Assembly (NCBI GenBank): GCA_934101575.1
Contig: CAKORJ010000001.1
Location: 186,001-250,000 of the forward strand
Source: an uncultured Bacilli bacterium
Lineage (GTDB): Bacteria; Bacillota_I; Bacilli_A; RF39; UBA660
Reading direction: 5' to 3'
Length of the DNA stretch: 64,000 nucleotides
Shown: positions 22,116-32,543 of the stretch, one piece after another
How positions within the stretch are numbered: the stretch's first letter is position 1
Layout of the letters: each line of letters starts with the position of its first letter
Program-made: the position numbers and the translations under genes
The notes under the pieces: generated by a model
Seen by the model: the letters and a program-made list of their open reading frames with translations, nothing else
What the model was told of the DNA's origin: nothing
Database searches by the model: none

Positions 22116-25100
22116 ATGAAGAAAAACTTAAAAAAGTATTCATTTGTATTGTTTTTTATAGTTTTGGCTGTAGCTGGATCGATTTTTGCTATAACTGCTC
22201 AAGATAATGCTGGTAAAATTGAGATTCAAAAGACTGCAACTAAGATTTTTAAAAACAATCAGGATAATTTGGTATATGGACGTCATGCTAAGGTTGAATT
22301 AAATGTTAAGGCTCATCCATATAACAATAATGTTACTACATATGATAAGCTTGATGTGGTTTTGGTACTTGATAGTTCTGGAAGTATGGGTGATGATAAC
22401 AAGCTTACAGATTTAAAAGCTGCGGCTAGAGATCTAGTTAATACTTTAATGACTGATGGAACAAATCAAGTTGGGGTTGTAGAATTTGGTACTAATGTTA
22501 AACGTACTCATAAGTTAACGACAAATAAGAATGATGTAAATCGTTTTATTAATCGTATGAGTGCTGATGGGGGTACTAATATTCAACAAGCTATTGAAAG
22601 TGCTAATACTATTTTAAAGGATGGAAAAAGGAATGATGCTCAACAAATAGTAATAATACTTACAGATGGTGTTCCGACATTCTTTAATTATAATGGTACA
22701 AGATATGGAACTGGAAGTTCTAATGATAGTGTATGTGTCGAGGGAGGATTCTTTGGTTGTTCTAAAAAAATGAAGCCTTCGGAAGCTGCAAAAACTGAAC
22801 TTGATAAACTAAAAAGTGATAATAAGACTTCAGATGTTTATACTATAGTTTTTGGTGATGATAAGGATGCTAGAGATACATTAGCAGAAATTAATCCGGA
22901 ACAAGAAAAGCCTTTATATAAGAATTATAATGCTTTATCTGGGGATCAATTAAAAGAAATGTTTAAAAGTATTATTGAAGAAAGTGTTGGTAGAATAGGA
23001 AATGATAGTGTTGTTACTGATACTATTCCTAAAGAATTTAAACTTACTTCTGCGTCAAAGACTAAGCTTGAAAATGCTGGTGTTGAAGTAATTGAAAATT
23101 CTGATGGTTCTACTACTCTTAAATGGACTATTGGTAATATTGATGCTGATATAGATTACAAGCTTTCTTATGAAGTTAAAGCTGTAAATTCTTATCATGG
23201 TAGTATGTATACTAATGAAGGTGCTACATTAAATACTAAAGTTAGTGAAAATAATCCGTATTATGATAAGACTAATCTTACTTTAGAATTTGATAAACCT
23301 GCTGTAGAAATACCTGCTATAACAAAAGATGATCATTATAATCATAATAGTTCTTATGTTGGATATTCTGAAAGTGTTATAAATGGTACAACTATTCTTA
23401 AGAATGATTTAGATAAAAATATTCTTGAAGATATTCATGTTGGTAATACTAGCACAGAAGTTAAAGATGAAATAGTTATAGTAACAGATGATAATACTAT
23501 GAAGAATAATGATGGTACATATAGTATTTATAAAGATGGAGTTCTTCAAGGAATTCTGGATATGAATGAAGATGGAACATTTAGTTTTGTTTCTGAAGAA
23601 GGAATCTCTGGTGAAATTTCATTTGATTATGTTATAAAATCTAGTGTTAATCAAAATCATGAAACTAGTTTTGTAATTAGTAATACATCTAAAGTTACAC
23701 TTAATATTCTAGAAAGAGAAAAAATAGATATAAGTGGTGTTAAAACTTGGAATGATAGTAATAATCAAGATGGTATAAGACCAGATAAGATTAAAGTTAA
23801 TCTTTATGCTAATGGTAAACTTGTTAAGTCTTTAGAGGTTACTAGTGATAATAACTGGGAATATACTTTTAGTGGTTTATATAAGTATGAAAAAGGTCAT
23901 GATAAAGACTCTAAATATGAAATAGAATATACTGTTAGAGAAGAATCTGTTAATGGTTATGATGCTTCTTATGATGGATATGATATTACTAATAAACATG
24001 TGACTGCTGTTACAAGTGTAAGTGGTAATAAGACATGGAAAGATAATAATGATCAAGATGGATTTAGACCAGATGAAATAGTTGTTAATCTTTATGCTGA
24101 TGGAGTAAAGGTTGATTCTAAGAAAGTAACTAGTAATAGTAACTGGAGTTATAGTTTTACTAATTTAGATAAGTATAAAGATGGTAAGGAAATAAAATAT
24201 ACTGTTAAAGAAGATATTGTAAATAATTATGATGCTTCTTATGATGGTTATAATATTACTAATACTCACGAAATAGAAAAGATAAATATTAATGGTACTA
24301 AGACTTGGATTGATAATGATGATGAAGATGGGCTTAGACCAAATGAAATAGTTGTTAATCTTTATGCTGATGGAGTAAAGGTTGATTCTAAGAAAGTAAC
24401 TAGTAATAGTAACTGGAGTTATAACTTTACTAATTTAGATAAGTATAAAGATGGTAAGAAAATAAAATATACTGTTAAAGAAGATACTGTAAATAATTAT
24501 GATGCTTCTTATGATGGTTATAATATTACTAATACTCATGAAGTTAAATATGTTACAGTAAAGGGTACTAAGACTTGGAAAGATGATGATAACAAGTATG
24601 GTAGACCTAGTAGTGTTACTATTAGTCTTTATGCAGATAAAATATTTGTTAAGTCTGTAAAAGTAACTAGTGATGATAACTGGAGTTATATTTTTGATAA
24701 TCTTCCTATGTATAAAGATGGTAAAAAGATTAATTATACTATAAAAGAAGATAAGGTTTTAGATTATGATACTTCTTATGATGGATATAATGTTATTAAT
24801 ACATATAATCCTGAAACTATTAGTATAAGTGGTAATAAGACATGGAAAGATAATAATGATCAAGATGGTATAAGACCAGATAAAATTAAAGTTAATCTTT
24901 ATGCTAATGGAAAGTATGTTAAGTCTTTAGAAGTTACTAAGAATAATAATTGGAGTTATACTTTTACTGATTTAGTTAAGTATGCAAATGGTGAAGAAAT
25001 TGAGTATACTGTTAGTGAAGATAATGTTGATGGATATACTTCTAGTGTTAAGAACCTTAATATAACTAATGAACATGTTCCAGAAGTTGTTTCTAAAACA

Positions 25101-27266
25101 GTAGAAAAAGTATGGAATGATGATAATAATAGAGATGGTATAAGACCAGATAAGATTACTGTTATTTTAAATGCTGATGGTGAAAAGGTTAAAGAAGTTG
25201 AACTTAGTGCTGATAATGGATTTAAATATACTTTTAATAATTTACCTAAGTATAAGAATAAGGGTGTACTTATTAAATATACTGTTAAAGAAGTTAGTGT
25301 TAAGGGATATGATTCTTCTATAAATAGTGAAGGTAATAAGTTTGTTATTACTAATACTCATGAAATAGAAAAGAATAATTTAGTTATTAATAAGACATGG
25401 AATGATAATAATAATCAAGATGGACTTAGACCTAACTTTATAGAAGTTACTATTACTGGTAAAGTTTCTGGTGATGTTGTTTATAGTGATACTGTTACTA
25501 TAACTAAGGATAATGGCTGGAGATATGAATTTAGTAATCTTCCTAAATATAGTGATGGTAAGGAAATAACTTATACAGTTTCAGAAAATGATATCTTAGA
25601 TAGTGATGGTAAGGTTATTTATAAGGCAAGTGAACCTTCTTATAATGATAATGTTGTTACTTTAGTTAATACACATGATATTATTAAGACTGAAGTAAAT
25701 GGTAAGAAAGTATGGGTTGATAGTGATGATAAGGATGGACTTAGACCAGATAAAATTACTGTTAACTTGTATGCAGATGGAGTTAAAGTAGATTCTAAAG
25801 AAGTTAATGCTTCTAGTAAGGGTGATAACTCTAATGAATGGCTTTATAGTTTTACTGATTTAGATAAATTTAAAGATGGTAAAGAAATAAAATATACAGT
25901 GAAAGAAGAAGCTGTAAATAATTATGAAACTGCTTATGATGGTAATATAATTGTTAATACTCATAATCCAAAGGATGTAACAGTAAGTGGTACAAAAACT
26001 TGGGAAGATGGAGATAACAAATATGGAAGACCAGATAGTATAACAATTAATTTAACTGGTAAAGCAGGAGATGACGTAGTAATAGAAAAAACTACAAAAG
26101 CTTCTGAAAGTACAAATTGGACTTATAGTTTTGAAGGACTTCCTGAATATAGTAAGGGTATACTTATAAACTATACAGTAAGTGAAGATGCTGTTAAGGA
26201 CTATGATACTTCTTATAATGGATATGATATAACAAATACTTATAATCCTGAAACTATTGATATTAATGGTGTTAAGAATTGGGATGATAATGATAATCAA
26301 GATGGTGTAAGGCCAGATGATATTACAGTAGTGTTATATGATCATTTAGGAAATGAGGTTTCTAGTACTATAGCTAGTGTTGATACTAACTGGGAATATA
26401 GCTTTAAAGATTTACCTAAATATGCAAATGGTAAAGAGATTAAATATGTAGTTAAAGAAGTATCTGTAGATGGATATGAATCTATTGTTAAGGATTATAA
26501 TATAACTAATAAACATGTTCCTGAGACTATTTCATATAATGTAACTAAAGTATGGAATGATAATAATAATCAAGATGGTATAAGACCTGATTCTATTAAA
26601 GTTACTATCGTTGGTAAGACTGAGTCAAAGGGAGAAGTTTATAGAAATAGTGTAAATATTAGTTCTTCTAATAACTGGACTTATGTATTTAAGGATTTAC
26701 CTAAATATAGAGATGGTGGTATTGCTATTAATTATAGTATAGTTGAAGATGCTGTTAAGGGATATACAACTAGTGTTAGTCCTAATATGGAAACTTCTAA
26801 GGATACTAAAAAAATTAGTAGTACTATTACTAATACTCATAATGTAGAGAAAAAAGATATTAAAATAACTAAGACATGGAAAGATAATAATAGTAAGAAT
26901 AGACCTGATCAAATTGCTGTTAAACTACTTAAGAATGGAGATTTCTTTAAAGAAATTTATTTAACTAAAGATATGAACTGGTTATATGTTATTAGTAACT
27001 TGGATAAATATCAAAATGGTGAAGAGATTAAGTATACTATAGAAGAAATTGGTGTTAAGGGATATATTACTAGTTATGATGGTTATAATATTATTAATAC
27101 TTTAAAAGATAAACCTAAGAAAATTGTTAGTTCTACTGAGACTGAAATTATTCCTCCTACAACAGGAGTACAAGATGATGGTATTAGTTTAATTGAAGGA
27201 ATTATTATTGGACTTTTAGGTGTTTCTACTATAGCTGTTCCTGTTAGATTAGTTAAAGAATTTTAG
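22116..27266 (+). CDS. Giant VWA / Cna-B repeat adhesin with sortase signal
   Basis: A 1716-residue cell-wall protein. Signal peptide (SFVLFFIVLAVAGSIFA), then a von Willebrand A domain (about 80-300) with complete MIDAS: DSSGSMG, GGTNIQQAI and LTDGVPT. An isopeptide-type region follows, then twelve Cna-B repeats (from about 540), each starting like KTWxDxxNxDGxRPDxIxVN and ending GYDxxYDGYxITNTH. The C-terminus has IPPTTG, a membrane helix and a short tail ending VKEF, a variant sorting signal. The plan is that of pilus-tip or collagen-binding adhesins. Two sortase genes lie at 32544 and 52017. Repeats 2 and 3 are nearly identical at DNA level, so copy number may vary. Confidence 0.9.
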   Translation: MKKNLKKYSFVLFFIVLAVAGSIFAITAQDNAGKIEIQKTATKIFKNNQDNLVYGRHAKVELNVKAHPYNNNVTTYDKLDVVLVLDSSGSMGDDNKLTDLKAAARDLVNTLMTDGTNQVGVVEFGTNVKRTHKLTTNKNDVNRFINRMSADGGTNIQQAIESANTILKDGKRNDAQQIVIILTDGVPTFFNYNGTRYGTGSSNDSVCVEGGFFGCSKKMKPSEAAKTELDKLKSDNKTSDVYTIVFGDDKDARDTLAEINPEQEKPLYKNYNALSGDQLKEMFKSIIEESVGRIGNDSVVTDTIPKEFKLTSASKTKLENAGVEVIENSDGSTTLKWTIGNIDADIDYKLSYEVKAVNSYHGSMYTNEGATLNTKVSENNPYYDKTNLTLEFDKPAVEIPAITKDDHYNHNSSYVGYSESVINGTTILKNDLDKNILEDIHVGNTSTEVKDEIVIVTDDNTMKNNDGTYSIYKDGVLQGILDMNEDGTFSFVSEEGISGEISFDYVIKSSVNQNHETSFVISNTSKVTLNILEREKIDISGVKTWNDSNNQDGIRPDKIKVNLYANGKLVKSLEVTSDNNWEYTFSGLYKYEKGHDKDSKYEIEYTVREESVNGYDASYDGYDITNKHVTAVTSVSGNKTWKDNNDQDGFRPDEIVVNLYADGVKVDSKKVTSNSNWSYSFTNLDKYKDGKEIKYTVKEDIVNNYDASYDGYNITNTHEIEKININGTKTWIDNDDEDGLRPNEIVVNLYADGVKVDSKKVTSNSNWSYNFTNLDKYKDGKKIKYTVKEDTVNNYDASYDGYNITNTHEVKYVTVKGTKTWKDDDNKYGRPSSVTISLYADKIFVKSVKVTSDDNWSYIFDNLPMYKDGKKINYTIKEDKVLDYDTSYDGYNVINTYNPETISISGNKTWKDNNDQDGIRPDKIKVNLYANGKYVKSLEVTKNNNWSYTFTDLVKYANGEEIEYTVSEDNVDGYTSSVKNLNITNEHVPEVVSKTVEKVWNDDNNRDGIRPDKITVILNADGEKVKEVELSADNGFKYTFNNLPKYKNKGVLIKYTVKEVSVKGYDSSINSEGNKFVITNTHEIEKNNLVINKTWNDNNNQDGLRPNFIEVTITGKVSGDVVYSDTVTITKDNGWRYEFSNLPKYSDGKEITYTVSENDILDSDGKVIYKASEPSYNDNVVTLVNTHDIIKTEVNGKKVWVDSDDKDGLRPDKITVNLYADGVKVDSKEVNASSKGDNSNEWLYSFTDLDKFKDGKEIKYTVKEEAVNNYETAYDGNIIVNTHNPKDVTVSGTKTWEDGDNKYGRPDSITINLTGKAGDDVVIEKTTKASESTNWTYSFEGLPEYSKGILINYTVSEDAVKDYDTSYNGYDITNTYNPETIDINGVKNWDDNDNQDGVRPDDITVVLYDHLGNEVSSTIASVDTNWEYSFKDLPKYANGKEIKYVVKEVSVDGYESIVKDYNITNKHVPETISYNVTKVWNDNNNQDGIRPDSIKVTIVGKTESKGEVYRNSVNISSSNNWTYVFKDLPKYRDGGIAINYSIVEDAVKGYTTSVSPNMETSKDTKKISSTITNTHNVEKKDIKITKTWKDNNSKNRPDQIAVKLLKNGDFFKEIYLTKDMNWLYVISNLDKYQNGEEIKYTIEEIGVKGYITSYDGYNIINTLKDKPKKIVSSTETEIIPPTTGVQDDGISLIEGIIIGLLGVSTIAVPVRLVKEF
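24081..24540 (+). repeat. Near-identical tandem Cna-B repeats, 270-bp period
   Basis: The stretch beginning GTTGTTAATCTTTATGCTG at 24081 recurs at 24351 and stays almost identical for about 190 bases. The offset of 270 bp is exactly 90 codons. The other Cna-B units are clearly more diverged, so this is a recent duplication or gene-conversion event. Confidence 0.8.
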
Positions 27267-27272
27267 TATAAA

Positions 27273-27302
27273 AAAAAACTAATGTTTGTCATTAGTTTTT
27301 TT
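27273..27302. terminator. Bidirectional terminator between adhesin and ftsW-like genes
   Basis: AAAAAACTAATG and CATTAGTTTTTT pair around a short loop with A and T runs on either side, serving the convergent genes. Confidence 0.85.
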
Positions 27303-27319
27303 GTGTTTTATTATTTGTT

Positions 27320-28411
27320 TTATTTTATTGTTTCATATTTTGATATATTTAATATTATTGCTATACTTATCATTGTTATTAGAAGAGAACTTCCTCCATA
27401 AGATATAAAGGGTAGAGTGACTCCAGTTACGGGAATTAGTCCTGTTACTACTGAGAGATTTAGTGCAGTTTGGAATATTATTTGAAATCCTAGTCCAAAT
27501 ATTAGATATTTGTTGAATAGATTGGTTTGTTTTAGAGCTATTTTTATTATTAGAGTTATTAGTATTACAAATAGTACTATTATTAATAATGCTCCTATTA
27601 TTCCAAATTCTTCACATATTACTGAAAATATGAAATCTGTTTGAGGTTCTGGTAAGTAGAAATGTTTTTGTCTTGAGTTTAAGAAACCAAATCCTAGTAT
27701 GCCTCCTGGTCCTATAGCGAATAGACTTTGGATTATTTGAAAACCACTTCCTAGAGGGTCTTTCCAAGGATTTATGAATGATATTATTCTATCTAATCTA
27801 TAGGGGGCTATTAATATTAGAGTTATTATTCCTATTATTCCTATTAGACCTAGTATATAGAAGTATTTGTTTTTTACTCCGGATATATATAATATAGCTA
27901 TTATAGAGGTTACTAAGATGAAACTTGTTCCAAAGTCTGGTTGGAGCATTATTAAGAAAAAAGATAGTCCTGTTATTAATAAAACAGGGGTTATGTCTTT
28001 TAGTGATTTATGAGTTTTTGTTTTTTTACTTAGTATTTTAGAGGTTGATATTATTAAAGCAAGTTTCATTGCTTCACTTGGTTGGATACCAAATGATCCT
28101 ATTCCAAACCAACTTCTTGAGCCATTTCTTGTTACTCCTATTCCTGGAATTAGTACGAGTATTAATAATATATAAGATATTATTAGAAATATTTTTGAGT
28201 TTTTATAGAAGAAGTTTGGATTTAGTTTTAAGATTATATATATTAATATATATCCTATAAATATAAAGATTAGTTGTTGTTTTACATATTTTAGACTATC
28301 ATTAAATTTATAATAGGACCATATATAAGAAGATGAGTATATCATTATTATTCCTATTGTTATTAGTATAGTCATTGTTATGAAGAGCATTAGTCTTTTG
28401 TTTTTTAACAT
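27320..28411 (-). CDS. SEDS-family FtsW/SpoVE/RodA glycosyltransferase
   Basis: A 363-residue polytopic membrane protein (about ten helices) of the SEDS family, which polymerises lipid II together with a class B PBP. Diagnostic parts are NGSRSWFGIGSFGIQPSEAM, LQPDFGTSFI, LGFGFLNSRQKHFYLPEPQT and the end TLPFISYGGSS. SpoVE is the partner of SpoVD in sporulation and FtsW the partner of FtsI in division; sequence alone does not decide. Its presence near spoVD and mraY, though inverted, suggests the murein cluster has been rearranged by surface-gene insertions. It is transcribed opposite to its neighbours. Confidence 0.92.
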   Translation of the reverse strand: MLKNKRLMLFITMTILITIGIIMIYSSSYIWSYYKFNDSLKYVKQQLIFIFIGYILIYIILKLNPNFFYKNSKIFLIISYILLILVLIPGIGVTRNGSRSWFGIGSFGIQPSEAMKLALIISTSKILSKKTKTHKSLKDITPVLLITGLSFFLIMLQPDFGTSFILVTSIIAILYISGVKNKYFYILGLIGIIGIITLILIAPYRLDRIISFINPWKDPLGSGFQIIQSLFAIGPGGILGFGFLNSRQKHFYLPEPQTDFIFSVICEEFGIIGALLIIVLFVILITLIIKIALKQTNLFNKYLIFGLGFQIIFQTALNLSVVTGLIPVTGVTLPFISYGGSSLLITMISIAIILNISKYETIK

Positions 28412-28532
28412 AGGATCACCTAATTAATACTATGAGATATTTTTATAAATATAGAAAATTTTATTGTTTTTTATGAGTGAAAGTGATATATTTATTGTAT
28501 GTTAAATACTAGTGTGATAGGAGTTTATATAT

Positions 28533-31500
28533 ATGGAAAATAATAAGAAAAACAAATTTAAGGTTTTTATGGTTTTATTTGTATTGCTTGTTTTAATTGC
28601 AGGATCTAGTTATGCAGTGTGGAGATATAACTATAATGGGACAAGTAATAATACAATTAGTAGTACAGATTTATCTTTTAGATTTTTAGAGAGTAATAAA
28701 GAGATTGTTAGTATAGATAATGCTGTGCCTATGAGTGATGAGGATGGGATAAAACAAGAGGGTACAGGGAATGTATTTGATTTTGAAGTTAAGTCTAAAG
28801 TAGGGGCTACTACAGATGTTAAATATATTGCAAGTTTAGAAAAGATTAGTGTTGATAGTGGTAAGACTGCTTTAAATGATAGTGATGTAAAAGTATATAT
28901 AGAAGATTTTAATGGTAATACTGTGTTAAAACCTACTAAGATAAGTGAATTAAACAGTTATAAGTTATTTGAAAAGTTACATAGACATAGTAGAGATAAT
29001 AGTGAGATTAGTACAAAGTATAAATTAAAAGTATGGCTTGATAGTGAAGTAGATGTATTTAGTTTAGAGAATAAACAATATAAGTTTAAGATAAATGTAA
29101 AAACAGAACAAAAGGAACAAGATAGGAATCAAAGTTATAAGTTAGTTTATGATTTAGATGGTGGAACTGGAAGTATAGCAGATAGTACATTTAAAGTAGG
29201 AGATAAAGTAACTATAACAAGTGTTGTACCAACAAAAGAAGGATATAACTTTTTGGGATGGAGTACAAAGAAGAATGCTAGTAGTGCTAGTTATAAAGCA
29301 GGAGATAGTGTAACACTTAATGATGCATATGATGGAAGTGTTAGGTTGTATGCTGTGTGGCAAGGAAAAACATATACTGTTAAGTATGATAGTAATGGTG
29401 AAAATGGAACAATAAGTGATAGTTCTTATAAGCTTGGAGAAAGTAAGAAATTAACAAAGAATACATTTACAAAAGAAGGATTTACATTTATTGGATGGAA
29501 TACAAATAAAGATGCTAATGTAGCACTTTATACAGATGAACAAGTTGTAAGTGATTTAGGACAAACTGGAGAAACAGTTACATTATATGCAATATGGAAA
29601 GCAAATACATACACAGTCAAATATGATAGTAATGGTGGAACTGGCTCTATGGCTAATGTTACATATAGTTATGGAGAAAGTAAAAAGTTAATGAAGAATA
29701 CATTTACAAAAGATGGTTATACATTTATTGGATGGAATACAAATAAAGATGCTAGTACATCACTTTATACAGATGAACAAGAAGTGAGTAATTTATCTAA
29801 AGAAAATGAGGGAGTAATAACTTTATATGCAATATGGGAAGTTAAAAAATATGATGTAAGTGTTGTCGTTAAAGGTGGTACAGTTGATGTAGCTAACAAG
29901 CAAGTAGTAGAAAAACAAAATGGTGTATTTAATTTAACTCCAAGTGATTCAAATTATAAAGATGCAAGTGTTAGTTGTACTAATGATCAAACAGGAATAG
30001 TTAAAGATAATGTACTTACAGTTAGTAATGTAACAAAAGATACAGTGTGTACAGTTACTTATTATAAATATAGTACAGTATTATATAATGATGGAACATT
30101 AATACTTAATGAATATAGTTATAATCGTGAAAGTAATACTACAAAACATGGTAGTGTTACCCAAGAATATGCTCCAATGGATGAAAGTAATTCTTATGTG
30201 TTTACATTAGATGAAAATAGTGGTACTGTTAATACTCCTTGGGTTTCAGAGGCAGATAGCATAAAGTATGTAGAAATAGGCAGTAAGATGAGTCCGACAT
30301 CTACGGCTTATTGGTTTTATTATACTTCTAAAATGGAAGGTGGTAATTTTTCTAACTTAGATACATCGGGTGTAACTAATATGGATAGTATGTTTGGAAT
30401 GGCTGGTTATCATTCAGATACATTTATTTTGTCTGGTTTGGATGCTTGGAATACATCAAGTGTAATCAATATGAGAGGAGTATTTGGAGAATCGGGTTAT
30501 AAGGCTACAAGCTGGAGTATAGGAAATCTATCAAATTGGGATGTATCTAATGTAACAACTATGCGAGCTATGTTTGGAATGGCTGGCTCATATTCAACTG
30601 TATGGGATATTGGTAGTCTATCAAACTGGGATGTATCAAATGTAACTGATATGTTTAAAATGTTTTCTGGTATGGCTGCCAGCGCCACAACTTTTAATTT
30701 AGATTTATCAAACTGGGATACATCAAGTGTAACCAATATGGATAGTATGTTTTCAGATGCTTTATTTTTTTCTAATACTGTGTTTAATTTAGATTTATCA
30801 AAATGGAATGTATCAAATGTAACCGATATGGATAGGATGTTTGATGGTGCTGGGAAAAATGCAACTGAGTGGATTGTTAAAATACCTAAAAATACAGGAA
30901 GTTTAAATAATAGTGTTAGTAAATGGTCTGGTTCTAATGAAAGTGTTTATGCTGAACCTGCTAGTGGCAGACAATTTACATTACCTGCCGATGTTAATGT
31001 AGTAGTGCAAGATGGTAGTTTAGCAAGTGGAGAAATATCAACTAAAAGTGGTTGGACAGGGGATAATTTTACATTTAACATAGTACCTAATGATAGTAGT
31101 AAAACTGGATTTGTTAGTTGTACTAATAATCAGACCGGTGCATTTAAGGATAATGTACTTACTGTTAGTAATGTAACTAATGATACTACATGTACTGTAA
31201 CATATAAATCAATAAGTACAGTATTGTATAACGATGGAACACTTATAATGAATGAGTTAGGTGTTAACAGAGCTAGTAATACATCAACACATGGTGCTGT
31301 TACAAAAGAATATCCTGCTATGAGTGATAGTAATTCTTATGTGTTCGGTAATGAAAGTAGTGTACCTTGGAGTGATAATAAAAGCTCTATAATTAATGTT
31401 GCTATTGGAGATGAAATGCAACCTATATCAACAGCTTATTGGTTTTATGAATTATCTAATATGCAATCGGGCAGTTTTACAAATTTGGATGTATCAAATG

Positions 31501-32444
31501 CAATAGATATGGATTCAATGTTTTACAATGCTGGTTTTAGTGCTACAAGTTTTAATTTGAATTTATCAAGTTGGGATACCTCAAAAGTAACAAATATGGC
31601 TGGTATGTTTGAGAATGCTGGATATAATGCCACAACATGGACAATAGGAGACTTATCAAACTGGAACACATCAAGTGTAACCAGTATGTTTAGTATGTTT
31701 AATTGTGCAGGCCAGGGTGCCACAACATGGACAATAGGAGACCTATCAAAATGGGATGTATCAAAAGTAACACATATGAGTTATATGTTTAATTGTGCAG
31801 GCGCAAGTGCTACAACGTTTAATTTAAGTTTATCAAAATGGAATGTATCAAGTGTAACTAATATGAGTTTTATGTTTAAAGATGCAGGACAAAATGCTAC
31901 AACTTGGAGTATAGGAAATATTTCAACTTGGGATGTTTCAAATGTAACAGATATGAATCATATGTTTAGTGGAGCAGGCCAAAGTGATAATGCAGCAAGT
32001 ATAGGTAATTTATCAAAATGGAATACCTCAAATGTCACAAATATGAGCTATATGTTTTATGGAACCCATGATGATTTATTTACTGATGTTTCAACATGGG
32101 ATGTATCAAAAGTAACAGATATGAGTTATATGTTTGCTGGGATGAATGGTGGTTGGGTTTTTAATGGAAACTTATCTAATTGGAATACATCGAAAGTAAC
32201 GAATATGAGTCATATGTTTGAAGGGTCTTTTAGAGGTATTGAAGGTATTTCCTTAAATTTATCAGGCTGGAATACCTCAAATGTAACCAATATGACTGAC
32301 ATGTTTAAAAGTTTTGCTGTAAAGTGTTTTAATATTACGATTACTATACCAAGTAAGAGTGGTTCTTTAACTAATACAACTAGTAAATGGTATGGTGCTA
32401 ATTCGAATGTTTATTATGAAGGTACATTTACTCTCGCTAGTTAA
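28533..32444 (+). CDS. BspA/DUF285-repeat surface protein with TasA-like N-terminus and InlB B-repeats
   Basis: A 1303-residue secreted protein. A signal anchor (VFMVLFVLLVLIAGSSYA) leads into a TasA-like domain (to about 195). Three InlB-type/Flg_new beta-grasp repeats follow (about 205-450), each ending GWNTNKDA...LYAIW. Two copies of a larger module then follow, each a linker STVLYNDGTLI...NSYVF and an array of DUF285 units, LSNWDVSNVTDMxxMF, about twenty in all. DUF285 repeats are the Mycoplasma/BspA 26-residue type that forms leucine-rich-like solenoids in adhesins. No sorting signal is seen at the C-terminus, so anchoring is probably N-terminal. Adhesion is inferred. Confidence 0.88.
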   Translation: MENNKKNKFKVFMVLFVLLVLIAGSSYAVWRYNYNGTSNNTISSTDLSFRFLESNKEIVSIDNAVPMSDEDGIKQEGTGNVFDFEVKSKVGATTDVKYIASLEKISVDSGKTALNDSDVKVYIEDFNGNTVLKPTKISELNSYKLFEKLHRHSRDNSEISTKYKLKVWLDSEVDVFSLENKQYKFKINVKTEQKEQDRNQSYKLVYDLDGGTGSIADSTFKVGDKVTITSVVPTKEGYNFLGWSTKKNASSASYKAGDSVTLNDAYDGSVRLYAVWQGKTYTVKYDSNGENGTISDSSYKLGESKKLTKNTFTKEGFTFIGWNTNKDANVALYTDEQVVSDLGQTGETVTLYAIWKANTYTVKYDSNGGTGSMANVTYSYGESKKLMKNTFTKDGYTFIGWNTNKDASTSLYTDEQEVSNLSKENEGVITLYAIWEVKKYDVSVVVKGGTVDVANKQVVEKQNGVFNLTPSDSNYKDASVSCTNDQTGIVKDNVLTVSNVTKDTVCTVTYYKYSTVLYNDGTLILNEYSYNRESNTTKHGSVTQEYAPMDESNSYVFTLDENSGTVNTPWVSEADSIKYVEIGSKMSPTSTAYWFYYTSKMEGGNFSNLDTSGVTNMDSMFGMAGYHSDTFILSGLDAWNTSSVINMRGVFGESGYKATSWSIGNLSNWDVSNVTTMRAMFGMAGSYSTVWDIGSLSNWDVSNVTDMFKMFSGMAASATTFNLDLSNWDTSSVTNMDSMFSDALFFSNTVFNLDLSKWNVSNVTDMDRMFDGAGKNATEWIVKIPKNTGSLNNSVSKWSGSNESVYAEPASGRQFTLPADVNVVVQDGSLASGEISTKSGWTGDNFTFNIVPNDSSKTGFVSCTNNQTGAFKDNVLTVSNVTNDTTCTVTYKSISTVLYNDGTLIMNELGVNRASNTSTHGAVTKEYPAMSDSNSYVFGNESSVPWSDNKSSIINVAIGDEMQPISTAYWFYELSNMQSGSFTNLDVSNAIDMDSMFYNAGFSATSFNLNLSSWDTSKVTNMAGMFENAGYNATTWTIGDLSNWNTSSVTSMFSMFNCAGQGATTWTIGDLSKWDVSKVTHMSYMFNCAGASATTFNLSLSKWNVSSVTNMSFMFKDAGQNATTWSIGNISTWDVSNVTDMNHMFSGAGQSDNAASIGNLSKWNTSNVTNMSYMFYGTHDDLFTDVSTWDVSKVTDMSYMFAGMNGGWVFNGNLSNWNTSKVTNMSHMFEGSFRGIEGISLNLSGWNTSNVTNMTDMFKSFAVKCFNITITIPSKSGSLTNTTSKWYGANSNVYYEGTFTLAS

Positions 32445-32474
32445 GGGAATAGTGTATAGCTATTCTCTTTTTTT
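32444..32474 (+). terminator. Terminator after the BspA-like gene
   Basis: AGGGAATAG pairs with CTATTCTCT around a 7-base loop, then T7. Confidence 0.8.
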
Positions 32475-32543
32475 ATTGTTATACTTTTTCTTGTATAAAT
32501 AAGTATTTTATGTTAAAATTAAGGCAACTTGGAGGGATATGTT

